DNA of 64,000 nucleotides, from contig NZ_QVMJ01000001.1 of assembly GCF_010500955.1 (NCBI RefSeq), forward strand, positions 1 to 64,000. Reading direction: 5' to 3'. Source of the DNA: Bacteroides sp. 519. GTDB taxonomy: Bacteria > Bacteroidota > Bacteroidia > Bacteroidales > Bacteroidaceae. Positions 8,366 to 15,887 of this stretch are shown piece after piece. Position 1 is the first letter of the stretch, and every line of letters starts with the position of its first letter. The notes below the pieces were generated by a model that made no database searches, was not told the origin of the DNA, and saw only the letters and a list, made by a program, of their open reading frames with translations. The position numbers and the translations under genes are program-made.

Positions 8366-9703
8366 TTATACTATTCCTTGCGCTAACATAGCTTTTGCTA
8401 CTTTCATGAAGCCTGCCACGTTTGCTCCTTTCAGATAATTAATGTATCCGTCGGGCTCTGTGCCATACTCCACACATTGTCTGTGTATGCCATTCATAAT
8501 GCTTTTTAGTCTTTCGTCAACCTCTTCGGCTCCCCAGCTAATGTGCATGGCGTTTTGTGTCATTTCCAATCCGCTGGTTGCAACACCACCTGCATTTACG
8601 GCTTTGCCTGGTCCGTAAGGTATGCGTGCTTCAATAAATGCTTCAATAGCTTCGGGAGTACATCCCATATTAGAAATTTCTCCGATATATTTTACACCAT
8701 TATTAATAAGGTTGGCAGCATCTTCACCATTTAACTCGTTTTGTGTAGCACATGGCAAAGCAATATCTACTTTAACTTCCCACGGGCGACGGTTGGGAAC
8801 GAAAGTTGCTCCGGGGAATTCGTCAGCATAAGGCTGAACGATATCGTTTCCGCTTGCACGAAGTTCGAGCATATAATCAATCTTCTCGCCCGAGATTCCA
8901 TCCGGATCATAAATATACCCATCCGGTCCTGAAATAGTAATTACTTTGGCTCCCAGTTCGGTAGCTTTCAAAGCTGCTCCCCATGCTACGTTACCAAATC
9001 CCGAAATACCTACGGTTTTTCCTACCATGGTTTCGCCTTTGGTTTGCAACATTTGGTTCACAAAGTACAGTCCTCCAAATCCGGTAGCTTCCGGGCGAAT
9101 CAGCGAACCGCCATACTCTAATCCTTTGCCGGTGAATGTTCCGGTTACTTCGTGGGTTAGTTTCTTGTACATACCATACATATAACCAACTTCGCGACCT
9201 CCTACACCAATATCGCCGGCAGGAACATCTGTATCCGGACCTATATGGCGCCATAGTTCGAGCATAAATGCCTGGCAGAAGCGCATAATTTCGGCATCAC
9301 TTTTTCCGCGTGGCGAAAAGTCCGAACCACCTTTACCACCACCCATTGGCAGCGTAGTTAATGCGTTTTTAAATGTTTGTTCAAACCCGAGGAATTTCAG
9401 AATAGAAAGGGTTACTGAGGCATGAAACCGGATACCACCTTTATATGGACCAATAGCGTTGTTAAACTGAACGCGATAGCCAAGGTTTGTTTGTACTTCA
9501 CCTTTATCATCAACCCAGGTAACGCGGAAGGTGAATATACGATCGGGTTCTACAAGACGCTCAATAATCTTAGCTTTTTCAAACTCTGGATGCTTGTTAT
9601 AAATATCTTCGATAGAAATAAGAACTTCTTTTACGGCTTGAAGATATTCAGATTCGCCGGGGTGTTTTGCCTCGAGAGAGGACATGATTCGTTCGATATT
9701 CAT
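8366..9703 (-). CDS. gdhA: NADP-specific glutamate dehydrogenase
   Basis: A 445-residue protein of the hexameric class-I glutamate dehydrogenase type, which makes glutamate from 2-oxoglutarate and ammonia using NADPH. Visible are the glutamate-binding/catalytic region LTTLPMGGGKGGSDFSPRG near residue 115, the segment PAGDIGVGGREVGYM and the Rossmann motif GISGFGNVAWGAA near 233. Length is the usual 445-450. It is monocistronic: a -7 promoter box lies upstream and a hairpin terminator downstream. It is the main ammonia-assimilation enzyme in many Bacteroides, so growth-linked control by nitrogen is likely but not visible. Confidence 0.96.
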   Translation of the reverse strand: MNIERIMSSLEAKHPGESEYLQAVKEVLISIEDIYNKHPEFEKAKIIERLVEPDRIFTFRVTWVDDKGEVQTNLGYRVQFNNAIGPYKGGIRFHASVTLSILKFLGFEQTFKNALTTLPMGGGKGGSDFSPRGKSDAEIMRFCQAFMLELWRHIGPDTDVPAGDIGVGGREVGYMYGMYKKLTHEVTGTFTGKGLEYGGSLIRPEATGFGGLYFVNQMLQTKGETMVGKTVGISGFGNVAWGAALKATELGAKVITISGPDGYIYDPDGISGEKIDYMLELRASGNDIVQPYADEFPGATFVPNRRPWEVKVDIALPCATQNELNGEDAANLINNGVKYIGEISNMGCTPEAIEAFIEARIPYGPGKAVNAGGVATSGLEMTQNAMHISWGAEEVDERLKSIMNGIHRQCVEYGTEPDGYINYLKGANVAGFMKVAKAMLAQGIV

Positions 9704-9750
9704 GATGCTTTTCTTTAAGGGTTAATGATAAAATGTAAGATAACTCATCA

Positions 9751-9758
9751 CAAATATA
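9751..9758 (-). promoter_or_regulatory. gdhA promoter -7 box TATATTTG
   Basis: Read on the minus strand, the octamer fits TAnnTTTG and lies 47 bp before the gdhA ATG, in an AT-rich region. A clear -33 TTTG is not seen. Confidence 0.55.
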
Positions 9759-9811
9759 GAAATTAAATTTAAAAAACGATTGTTTGTAGCCAAGAAAAAG
9801 TGATAAAAATA

Positions 9812-10312
9812 TCAAAATGACAATATCTTCTGGTAAAACATTACATCCAGTTTCTTGTTGAATTTCTCGGCAACTTCTTTTAGATGTGCACTACGGGTAT
9901 ATTCGGCTTCTTCGAACATACGTATGCTGCCATGGTTTTCGGAGTCGACCAATGCAATAATGGTTTTAAACCCATTTTTACGGATTATTTTTTCTATGAT
10001 TTTTAATGCTTCTTTTCCATACCCTTTTCCTGTGTAATCCGGATGTAGGTAGATTGTGACTTCTACCGAAACATTGTAAGCTTCGCGAGGTTTAAATCTG
10101 GAATAATAGCAAAAGCCACATTTCTCTCCGGTTTCGGTACATATTATATACGACCGGTATTTTTCATCATTAATGGGGATGAAGGATTTTAAATCTTCAA
10201 CAGATATAGGCGACAAGAAATAGACCGACGTTGTGTGTTCGGTGTAATAATCATAAATCTCCTTCACATAAAGCAGGTCCGATTCCTGCAATTCAACTAA
10301 TTTGATTCTCAT
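9812..10312 (-). CDS. GNAT-family N-acetyltransferase
   Basis: A 166-residue protein with the GNAT fold signature: the acetyl-CoA pyrophosphate-binding motif A is HPDYTGKGYGKEALK near residue 93, followed by DSENHGSIRMFEEAEYTRS, typical of the RimJ/RimL and phosphinothricin-acetyltransferase branch. The substrate is unknown. A single gene between gdhA and a lipoprotein gene, all on minus, with 59 bp to the gene upstream. Confidence 0.85.
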   Translation of the reverse strand: MRIKLVELQESDLLYVKEIYDYYTEHTTSVYFLSPISVEDLKSFIPINDEKYRSYIICTETGEKCGFCYYSRFKPREAYNVSVEVTIYLHPDYTGKGYGKEALKIIEKIIRKNGFKTIIALVDSENHGSIRMFEEAEYTRSAHLKEVAEKFNKKLDVMFYQKILSF

Positions 10313-10371
10313 TTTGTCTTTACTTTATAATAGGTTTGTGATGTTGTTAGCTATTCTTGAATATGGATAAT

Positions 10372-11196
10372 TCAGTTAGCTTCTTTTCTCTCAATATTTC
10401 TCTGAATGAATTCTATTTTAAGGCTTGCTTCTTTAATCTCTTTTTTTATTTCTTCGATTGAAGATAATATTTGCGATAGGTTGTATAATTCTGCTGCTGC
10501 ATTACGGTCGTTGGCAGTCATATTGGTTGTGTATTTGTGTTCTCCGCGATAATCAATTTTAATATTATTATCTTTATTCATATAAATAAAACCGATAACA
10601 TTGCCATCTTGCCCCAGTTTATAATCGGCTTTTTCTATTTTTTGTCCCATATCGGTTGTTTCGTAGCTATCGTTAGAAGCCGGAGTCTCGGCAAATGTTC
10701 CATCGGGTGCTGTTACTTTTATTGCTACGTGGTGAATGTTTTTTGCTCCGCAGTAAATGGATGTCATGGTCATAGTTCCATGTTCGTCTACCTGAAAGCG
10801 CAAGAAGGATCGGTTCAGGTTTTTTTCTACAACCTGTGTTGGCCAAAAATAATTTCCGGTTTCCTGGTATTCGGAATCTTTCTCCAAAACAAATTTATTT
10901 TTTATTTCTTCAAATTCTTTCTGTTTTTGTTGCAACATGCTATCCAGATAGGCAATGGTTTGAGTTTGTTCACTCAACTCTACTTGTTGCATTAGTTTGA
11001 TTCCTTCTTTGCGAACTTCAAAAGCTTTTGGATAGAGAATTTTAATACTGTCTATTTTCAACTTGGCAGTGTTGTAATCGCCAGTGCTAAAGGACGTTCT
11101 GGCATTTTCCAGTAATTGCATTGCTTTTTTCTCTCCATTGTTGTTGCATGCAATAAGTAATATCAAAAGGGAAACAATCGTAACGTATTTCTTCAT
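10372..11196 (-). CDS. Lipoprotein with coiled coils, unknown function
   Basis: A 274-residue protein starting at the ATG at 11196, chosen because it gives a clean lipoprotein signal (MKKYVTIVSLLILLIACNN, with lipobox LIAC). An in-frame start 13 codons earlier would spoil the signal peptide. After the lipid-modified cysteine there is a helical repeat-like segment (residues 25-100, including DYNTAKLKIDSIKILYP), a beta-rich middle with a YCGAKNIHHVAIKV segment, and a charged C-terminal coiled coil. I recall similar hypothetical lipoproteins in Bacteroides. Probably attached to the membrane facing the periplasm; no function is assigned. Confidence 0.8.
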   Translation of the reverse strand: MKKYVTIVSLLILLIACNNNGEKKAMQLLENARTSFSTGDYNTAKLKIDSIKILYPKAFEVRKEGIKLMQQVELSEQTQTIAYLDSMLQQKQKEFEEIKNKFVLEKDSEYQETGNYFWPTQVVEKNLNRSFLRFQVDEHGTMTMTSIYCGAKNIHHVAIKVTAPDGTFAETPASNDSYETTDMGQKIEKADYKLGQDGNVIGFIYMNKDNNIKIDYRGEHKYTTNMTANDRNAAAELYNLSQILSSIEEIKKEIKEASLKIEFIQRNIERKEAN

Positions 11197-11330
11197 TTTG
11201 CAGATTGTATTGAAGTTCAATTGGCAAATATACAATTTAGCCGCTTAATGCTTTCGTTTTATAAAAATAATTTTTGCTAATTTGGTTAGGGGGGGGTTGA
11301 AACGCTGAGTTACGCTGAGTTACGCGGAGT

Positions 11331-11390
11331 GAATAAAAACACAGAGGCACAGAAACACGGAGCTTTTCCTTGTGCTGAACACGGAGGCTT
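11331..11390. repeat. Dispersed 60-bp repeat, copy 2 (inverted)
   Basis: Inverted copy of 169-228, with three mismatches in 60. It is preceded by a short tandem of GCTGAGTTAC. Transposase genes are absent, so it is best seen as a dispersed intergenic repeat rather than an insertion sequence. Confidence 0.8.
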
Positions 11391-11415
11391 CGCTTTTGTC
11401 GTACGGTGACTCAAA

Positions 11416-11606
11416 ATAGGCCAACGGCCTTATAGCTTCTAGCGTAGGCCAACGGCCTACGATGAAGGATACCGCATGGAATGCGAGGCTGTAAGCCTCA
11501 GAGCTTTCTTGCATACAATATGCTTCGAGGCCTACAGCCTCACATTTTTATGTAACATTGCGTAGGCCGTTGACCTACGCTAGAAGCTATTAGGCCGTTG
11601 GCCTAT
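11416..11606. repeat. Large nested palindrome, REP/BIME-like
   Basis: The outer arms (11416-11461 and 11560-11606) contain the word TAGGCCAACGGCCTA and near-variants, each itself palindromic, on both sides of TAGCTTCTAGCG. The inner arms carry GAGGCTGTAAGCCTC and its near-complement GAGGCCTACAGCCTC. The centre includes CCGCATGG at 11472-11479. Such GC-rich nested hairpins resemble REP/BIME elements mobilised by RAYT (IS200-like) transposases, but no such gene is in the window. Confidence 0.8.
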
Positions 11607-11666
11607 AAAAAATCTGTTCAAGGAAATATCAGAGGCTTCGTTTTTAGTTCAACTCAGCCTCTTACC

Positions 11667-11776
11667 AAACCAAAAATGCAGTTCATTTGCACCTCAAATG
11701 CAGTTCATTTACACCTCAAATGCAGTTCATTTAGCATGCAAATGCAGTTCATTTAGGGTGCAAATGCAGTTCATTT
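11667..11776. repeat. Five-copy 22-bp tandem repeat, core AAATGCAGTTCATTT
   Basis: A 15-bp core, AAATGCAGTTCATTT, recurs five times with a strict 22-bp period. The 7-bp linkers vary (GCACCTC, ACACCTC, AGCATGC, AGGGTGC and similar). The core is invariant while the linkers drift. It is too short per unit for a CRISPR array, and no cas genes are near. Confidence 0.9.
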
Positions 11777-11778
11777 GA

Positions 11779-11847
11779 GTTGAGAGTTGAAAGTTGAGAG
11801 TTACGATGCCGCATGGAACTCTCAACTCTCAATTCTCAACTCTCAAC
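11779..11847. repeat. Heptad-repeat palindrome with CCGCATGG core
   Basis: The left arm is GTTGAGA/GTTGAAA words, the right arm is TCTCAAC words (four), and the centre TTACGATGCCGCATGGAAC carries the core at 11809-11816. It directly follows the 22-bp repeat array. Confidence 0.85.
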
Positions 11848-12307
11848 TAGAGTATCAGCAGCAGCAGTTTCTTTTTTATCTTTTTCTACTGATGTTTTCT
11901 TTTCTGTTATGTTCTTTTCTGTTGCCATGGTATTACCATTTTTCTGTTGCCAGCGTTTGTTTGCGTTTTTCTTTCCGACTATACTGCGTTTAACTATCGT
12001 ATCATTGTAATTTTGCATAACCCGTGTAACATATTCAGACGAAATCAATGGTTGTCATTTTCCATTCTATCTACAGTGAATAAACCGTGGTTGTACAATA
12101 CATCATCAATCTATTTATAACGAATGTGCAATTAATCGTAATGATTAACCAACTAAATATATCCAAATTGGGTTTAACATTCTATAACGGGAGTGGGTGT
12201 TCCGCTGTTATGATAGATTATTCCGGCTTGTATCCTTCGTAATAATAAGATTGTGTAATCCCCTTGAATATTATTTCTCGGTCGTGAATATTGTATAATT
12301 AGACAGT

Positions 12308-12360
12308 AGAAATATTTCCACCAAAACATTTGGGTAGTGGTGGAATTATTTCTATCTTTG
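12308..12360 (+). promoter_or_regulatory. hicAB promoter with 16-bp inverted repeat operator
   Basis: Arms 12308-12323 and 12338-12353 match at 15 of 16 positions with a 14-bp gap. The -7 box TATCTTTG (12353-12360) starts at the end of the right arm, and TTTG at 12329-12332 lies about 20 bp before it, as expected for a -33 box. An operator covering the promoter fits autoregulation by the HicB DNA-binding domain. The sequence is seen; the role is inferred. Confidence 0.65.
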
Positions 12361-12389
12361 TTGGGTAATCAAACGAGATATTTGACATT

Positions 12390-12569
12390 ATGAAGTACAA
12401 CGAATTTCACAGGATCGTTAAAGCCCACGGATGGGAAGCGATTCGGCAAAAAGGAAGCCATGTGACATACGAAAAGGACAGCGATAAGGTTACAGTACCG
12501 AATCATGGTTCTAAAGAGATGCCAGAGGGGCTTCGATTGACTTTAGTTAAAAGGATGGGGCTTGAATAG
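12390..12569 (+). CDS. hicA: HicA-family mRNA interferase toxin
   Basis: A small 59-residue protein (MKYNEFHRIVKAHGWEAI...) of the HicA dsRBD-like fold. The catalytic histidine lies in the conserved GSH motif (H24, in RQKGSHVTY), followed by VTVPNHGSKEMPEGLRLTL, the usual family ending. HicA cleaves mRNA when not bound by HicB. The hicB gene follows 60 bp later, giving the standard toxin-first order. The length is normal for HicA. Confidence 0.93.
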   Translation: MKYNEFHRIVKAHGWEAIRQKGSHVTYEKDSDKVTVPNHGSKEMPEGLRLTLVKRMGLE

Positions 12570-12629
12570 CCCTACCTTTTTGTACTTTATAGTAAAATAT
12601 CTCTTTGATTATTTTTAAAAGATACCAAT

Positions 12630-13025
12630 ATGGATAAAGTTAAAGCTATTATTACTGGCGGCAAAGATCAGTTTGGAGTGTGGATTGAAGGCACTGACAT
12701 ATTTAGTGCTGGAGATACAATTGAAGAGTTAAAAAACAATTTAAGTGAAGCCATAGAACTTCATAAAGATGCCGGGGGGATAATCCCTAAAGTAATGGAG
12801 GGTAAGTATGAAATTGAATATACATTTGATGTATCCGGTTTCTTGCGTTATTATTCTAAGTTTATTAACTTCGCAAGTATGCGTGACATTACAGGCATAA
12901 ACCAAAAACAATTATGGAACTATGCTTACGGATACCGAAAACCTCGGAAAGATATATCTGAAAAGATAATTAAAAGTATAAGCAACTTTGCTGAAGAATT
13001 AAGTCAGGTTCAAATATCTCTTTGA
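12630..13025 (+). CDS. hicB: HicB-family antitoxin with helix-turn-helix
   Basis: A 131-residue antitoxin. Residues 1-60 form the partly degraded RNase-H-like HicB domain (IITGGKDQFGVWIEGTDIFSAGDTIEELKNNL), which binds and blocks HicA. Residues 75-125 form an XRE-like DNA-binding domain (ASMRDITGINQKQLWNYAYG), which would bind the operator upstream of hicA. The partner toxin is 60 bp upstream. Confidence 0.9.
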   Translation: MDKVKAIITGGKDQFGVWIEGTDIFSAGDTIEELKNNLSEAIELHKDAGGIIPKVMEGKYEIEYTFDVSGFLRYYSKFINFASMRDITGINQKQLWNYAYGYRKPRKDISEKIIKSISNFAEELSQVQISL

Positions 13026-13053
13026 TTACACTTTTGAGTTTTGTTCATGACAT

Positions 13054-13080
13054 TAGCCCTGCCATTGGTGGGGCTTTCTT
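13054..13080 (+). terminator. Possible terminator after hicB
   Basis: A short stem of AGCCC (13055-13059) with GGGCT, followed by TTCTT. The T-run is weak, so this is a tentative end for the hicAB transcript. Confidence 0.4.
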
Positions 13081-13200
13081 ATTGCAATGTTGTGCAAATG
13101 TTAGTCAGCTTTTTACATTATAAAACACAGTAATCACAGCAAAATCAACCTCTATAAAACAACAAAGGTCCATGAGAACCTTCTCACAGACCTTTCTATG

Positions 13201-13273
13201 TGACCCCGGTGCGATTCAAACGCACGACCTTCAGAACCGGAATCTGACGCTCTATTCACTAAGCTACGGAGCC
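13201..13273 (-). tRNA. tRNA-Arg (anticodon CCG)
   Basis: Read on the minus strand, the 7-bp acceptor stem GGCTCCG pairs with CGGGGTC (G-U pairs allowed). The D arm has GCTTAGTGAATAGAGC, the anticodon stem is TCAGA/TCTGA around loop TTCCGGT, and the T arm is GTGCG-TTTGAAT-CGCAC. The anticodon CCG reads CGG arginine codons. The 3' CCA is not encoded. Confidence 0.95.
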
Positions 13274-13452
13274 AAATATTTACGGGTGCAAAAGTATAAA
13301 AAATAAAAGCACCTGCCAACTTTTTCATGTCTTTTTGTGTTTACGCTCTCATAAACAAAGAGATAAATGTTATTTTGAAACCAAGTTTGCTTTATTGTAT
13401 GCATTTTGCTTATATTTTAGGCGTACTTTAAATCATATATAAATATTATTTC

Positions 13453-13460
13453 TATCTTTG
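13453..13460 (+). promoter_or_regulatory. asnA promoter -7 box TATCTTTG
   Basis: The octamer matches TAnnTTTG and lies 50 bp before the asnA ATG. It is nearly identical in context (ATTATTTCTATCTTTG) to the hicA promoter at 12345-12360. No clear -33 box is seen. Confidence 0.55.
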
Positions 13461-13510
13461 CCAACAAATTTAAAAACAGATACCTTAAATAAGTAAAATC
13501 CGTTCATTAT

Positions 13511-14548
13511 ATGAGCTATTTGATAAAACCTAAAAACTATCGACCTTTTCTAGATCTCAAGCAGACAGAACTTGGTATTAAACAAATTAAAGAGTTCTTT
13601 CAATTGAATCTGTCGTCCGAACTAAGGTTACGCCGGGTTACGGCTCCACTTTTTGTTTTAAAAGGCATGGGGATAAACGACGACCTGAATGGAATAGAAA
13701 GACCAGTGTCGTTCCCGATTAAAGATATGGGAGATGTTAAAGCAGAGGTTGTACACTCTCTGGCCAAATGGAAAAGAATGACTCTGGCTGATTATAATAT
13801 TGAACCCGGATACGGTATTTATACAGATATGAATGCTATCCGGCCAGACGAAGAAATGGGTAACCTACATTCATTGTATGTTGACCAATGGGACTGGGAA
13901 CGTGTTATTCTTCCGGAAAACCGGAATGTAACCTTCTTAAAGGAAATAGTTACGCGTATTTACGCCGCTATGGTTCGGACAGAATATATGGTTTACGAAA
14001 TGTTCCCCCTTATTAAACCTTGCTTACCCGAAAAATTATACTTTATTCATTCGGAAGAACTTAGGCAACAGTATCCTGATCTTGACTCGAAGGGACGTGA
14101 AGATGCTATAGCCAAAGAATATGGAGCGGTATTTATAATTGGTATCGGTGGCAAATTAGGTGATGGCAAAAAACACGATGGCAGAGCACCCGATTACGAT
14201 GATTATACCACAATTGGTGAAAATGGATTAGCCGGATTAAATGGCGACCTACTGGTTTGGAACCATGTGTTGCAACGGGCTGTAGAACTTTCGTCAATGG
14301 GTATCAGGGTAGATAAAGAAGCACTGTTACGACAACTGAAAGAAGAAGGTGAGGAGAAAAGATTAGAACTCTATTTCCATAAAAAATTAATGAGCGATAG
14401 TTTACCTCTTTCAATTGGAGGTGGTATCGGGCAGTCCAGACTTTGTATGTTCTATCTTCGGAAAGCACATATCGGAGAAATTCAAGCAAGTATCTGGCCC
14501 GATGATATGCGAGAAGAATGTTTGCAGCATGACATGCCATTAATTTAA
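13511..14548 (+). CDS. asnA: Aspartate-ammonia ligase
   Basis: A 345-residue class-II aminoacyl-tRNA-synthetase-like enzyme that makes asparagine from aspartate, ammonia and ATP. Family features are the N-terminal KLGIKQIKEFFQLNL-like segment, RRVTAPLFVLKG near residue 40, the central LHSLYVDQWDWE segment, and the C-terminal SIGGGIGQSRLCMFYLRKAHIGE motif, which is the class-II motif 3 ATP site. Length is slightly above the E. coli enzyme (330). A single gene next to tRNA-Arg, with a promoter box upstream and an inverted repeat downstream. Confidence 0.95.
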   Translation: MSYLIKPKNYRPFLDLKQTELGIKQIKEFFQLNLSSELRLRRVTAPLFVLKGMGINDDLNGIERPVSFPIKDMGDVKAEVVHSLAKWKRMTLADYNIEPGYGIYTDMNAIRPDEEMGNLHSLYVDQWDWERVILPENRNVTFLKEIVTRIYAAMVRTEYMVYEMFPLIKPCLPEKLYFIHSEELRQQYPDLDSKGREDAIAKEYGAVFIIGIGGKLGDGKKHDGRAPDYDDYTTIGENGLAGLNGDLLVWNHVLQRAVELSSMGIRVDKEALLRQLKEEGEEKRLELYFHKKLMSDSLPLSIGGGIGQSRLCMFYLRKAHIGEIQASIWPDDMREECLQHDMPLI

Positions 14549-14552
14549 GTAT

Positions 14553-14675
14553 TTAGACACGGATAACGCAGGATGACACGGATTAAAAAACACGGATTAA
14601 TAATCAGTGTTTTTAATCAGTGTTTTTAATCCGTGTTTTTTAATCCGTGCAATCCGCGTAATCCGTGTCTAAAAG
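14553..14675. repeat. Long imperfect palindrome of ACACGGATTA words
   Basis: The outer arms TTAGACACGGAT and ATCCGTGTCTAA, and repeated inner words ACACGGATTAA versus TTAATCCGTGTTTTT, form a hairpin of more than 100 bp. It is located just after asnA. It resembles the dispersed cacagag/cacgga intergenic words common in Bacteroidota, and could serve as a transcript end. Confidence 0.8.
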
Positions 14676-14714
14676 AATTTTTATGCAATTGGTATATAAA
14701 TCGAAGATTTTATC

Positions 14715-14722
14715 TAGATTTG
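14715..14722 (+). promoter_or_regulatory. ung promoter -7 box TAGATTTG
   Basis: A TAnnTTTG match 26 bp before the ung ATG. TTG at 14689-14691 lies about 23 bp upstream and may be the -33 element. Confidence 0.5.
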
Positions 14723-14747
14723 TAATCTAATTTAATAAACTTATATC

Positions 14748-15410
14748 ATGGATGTACAGATTGAAGACAGTTGGAAAACACAATTAGCACCCGAATTTGA
14801 GAAAGATTATTTTCAAAAGCTCACAGAGTTTATTAAAGCCGAATACTCACAAGCCACCATATACCCTCCCGGAAAACTTATTTTCAATGCTTTTAACCTA
14901 TGCTCGTTCGATAAGGTTAAGGTAGTTGTTATTGGACAAGATCCTTATCATGGACCTGGCCAGGCACACGGATTATCATTTTCTGTTAACGATGGGGTAC
15001 GGTTTCCGCCTTCCTTAAACAATATATTCAAAGAAATAAAGGCCGACCTTGGCATTGATCCTCCTGCATCGGGAAATCTTACCCGCTGGGCCGAACAAGG
15101 AGTATTGTTATTAAATGCTACTTTAACAGTTCGTGCAAGTCAGGCTGGTTCGCATCAAAACAAAGGATGGGAACAGTTTACGGATGCTGCGATTAAAAGA
15201 TTAGCCGAAGAAAAAGAGAATTTAGTGTTCATTCTTTGGGGATCGTATGCACAGAAGAAGGGGGCATTTATCGACCGTAATAAACACTTGGTACTAGCCT
15301 CGGCACACCCTTCTCCGCTATCTGCTTTTAATGGTTTCTTTGGTAATGGGCATTTCAGCAAAACAAATGAATATTTAAAAGCACATAATATCGAAGAAAT
15401 AAAGTGGTGA
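14748..15410 (+). CDS. ung: Uracil-DNA glycosylase, family 1
   Basis: A 220-residue base-excision repair enzyme that removes uracil from DNA. Diagnostic motifs are VVVIGQDPYHGPGQAHGLSFS (motif A with the water-activating Asp, near residue 65) and LASAHPSPLSAFNGFFG (motif B, leucine-loop and catalytic His, near residue 185), plus FILWGSYAQKKG. Length is normal for UDG family 1. Own promoter box; no operon partner. Confidence 0.96.
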   Translation: MDVQIEDSWKTQLAPEFEKDYFQKLTEFIKAEYSQATIYPPGKLIFNAFNLCSFDKVKVVVIGQDPYHGPGQAHGLSFSVNDGVRFPPSLNNIFKEIKADLGIDPPASGNLTRWAEQGVLLLNATLTVRASQAGSHQNKGWEQFTDAAIKRLAEEKENLVFILWGSYAQKKGAFIDRNKHLVLASAHPSPLSAFNGFFGNGHFSKTNEYLKAHNIEEIKW

Positions 15411-15887
15411 GTGCTTAATCCAGCAATTCCATAATTTCTGCTGCCCGTTTAGCATAATAGCCTTGTTCTTAAGTTGCTTACGGGCATATACACCTCTGTT
15501 TACCGAATCGCCAACCTGATAAACAGTATAATACTGATTATAGATTTCTGTATCTGTTTTATAATTCTGGAATATATTAAACGCAATTACCCAAGCAATA
15601 ACAAAAGTATCACGCTTGTGGTACAAAAGTGCCACGCTTGTGATACAAAAGTATCTTAGTAGTGATACTTTTGTACCACGCTGGTTGGTACTTTTGTACC
15701 AAGCCTGAAAAATTGTTGGTACTTTTGTACCAGCGTTTCAAAACTAGTGATACTGTAATTTGTTGATTATTAGTAGTGTTGTTGGTTTCTTGCCATTTAC
15801 GCAAACCTTTGCGTTTTGTTTTGTCCGGTTTACAGTACAACCAATTCGAACTGATCTTATTTTTGATGAAAAAAATAGGAACAGAAT
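15411..15887. other. Intergenic region with palindromic word array
   Basis: There is no intact gene. Between 15596 and 15745 words such as GTACAAAAGTGCCACGCTTG and the palindrome GGTACTTTTGTACC recur about six times in both orientations. On the minus strand, 15840-15740 stays open and gives a lysine/asparagine-rich peptide including KRKGLRKWQETNN, which may be a gene relic. The remainder is AT-rich. Confidence 0.65.
15596..15745. repeat. Array of GGTACTTTTGTACC-type palindromic words
   Basis: The first half reads GTATCACGCTTGTG-GTACAAAAGT-GCCACGCTTGTG-ATACAAAAGT. The second half repeats GGTACTTTTGTACC three times with linkers of 8-20 bp. The halves are complementary, so it can form several alternative hairpins. 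Confidence 0.8.

Larger units (their letters stand above)
11197..12389. other. 1.2-kb gene-poor, repeat-rich intergenic region
   Basis: There is no intact gene between the lipoprotein and hicA. In order it holds a run of eight G (near 11290), the 60-bp dispersed repeat, a nested palindrome (11416-11606), a five-copy 22-bp tandem repeat, a heptad palindrome, a minus-strand lysine-rich open stretch (11836-12048, possibly a relic), AT-rich DNA and the hicA promoter. GC content and word structure differ sharply from the flanking genes. Confidence 0.7.

Noticed and set aside
11320..11514. Short minus-strand open stretch
   Set aside because: It lies over the dispersed repeat and REP-like palindrome, with no family features.
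11667..11776. Regular repeat array that might be a CRISPR
   Set aside because: Units are 15 bp with 7-bp linkers, far below CRISPR repeat and spacer size, and no cas genes are in the window.
11836..12048. 70-codon lysine-rich open stretch on the minus strand
   Set aside because: It has only a TTG start and ends inside a repeat array; it is noted as a possible relic rather than a gene.
15610..15840. 76-codon minus-strand open stretch
   Set aside because: Its second half is a translation of the palindromic word array and the start is weak; kept only as a possible relic.
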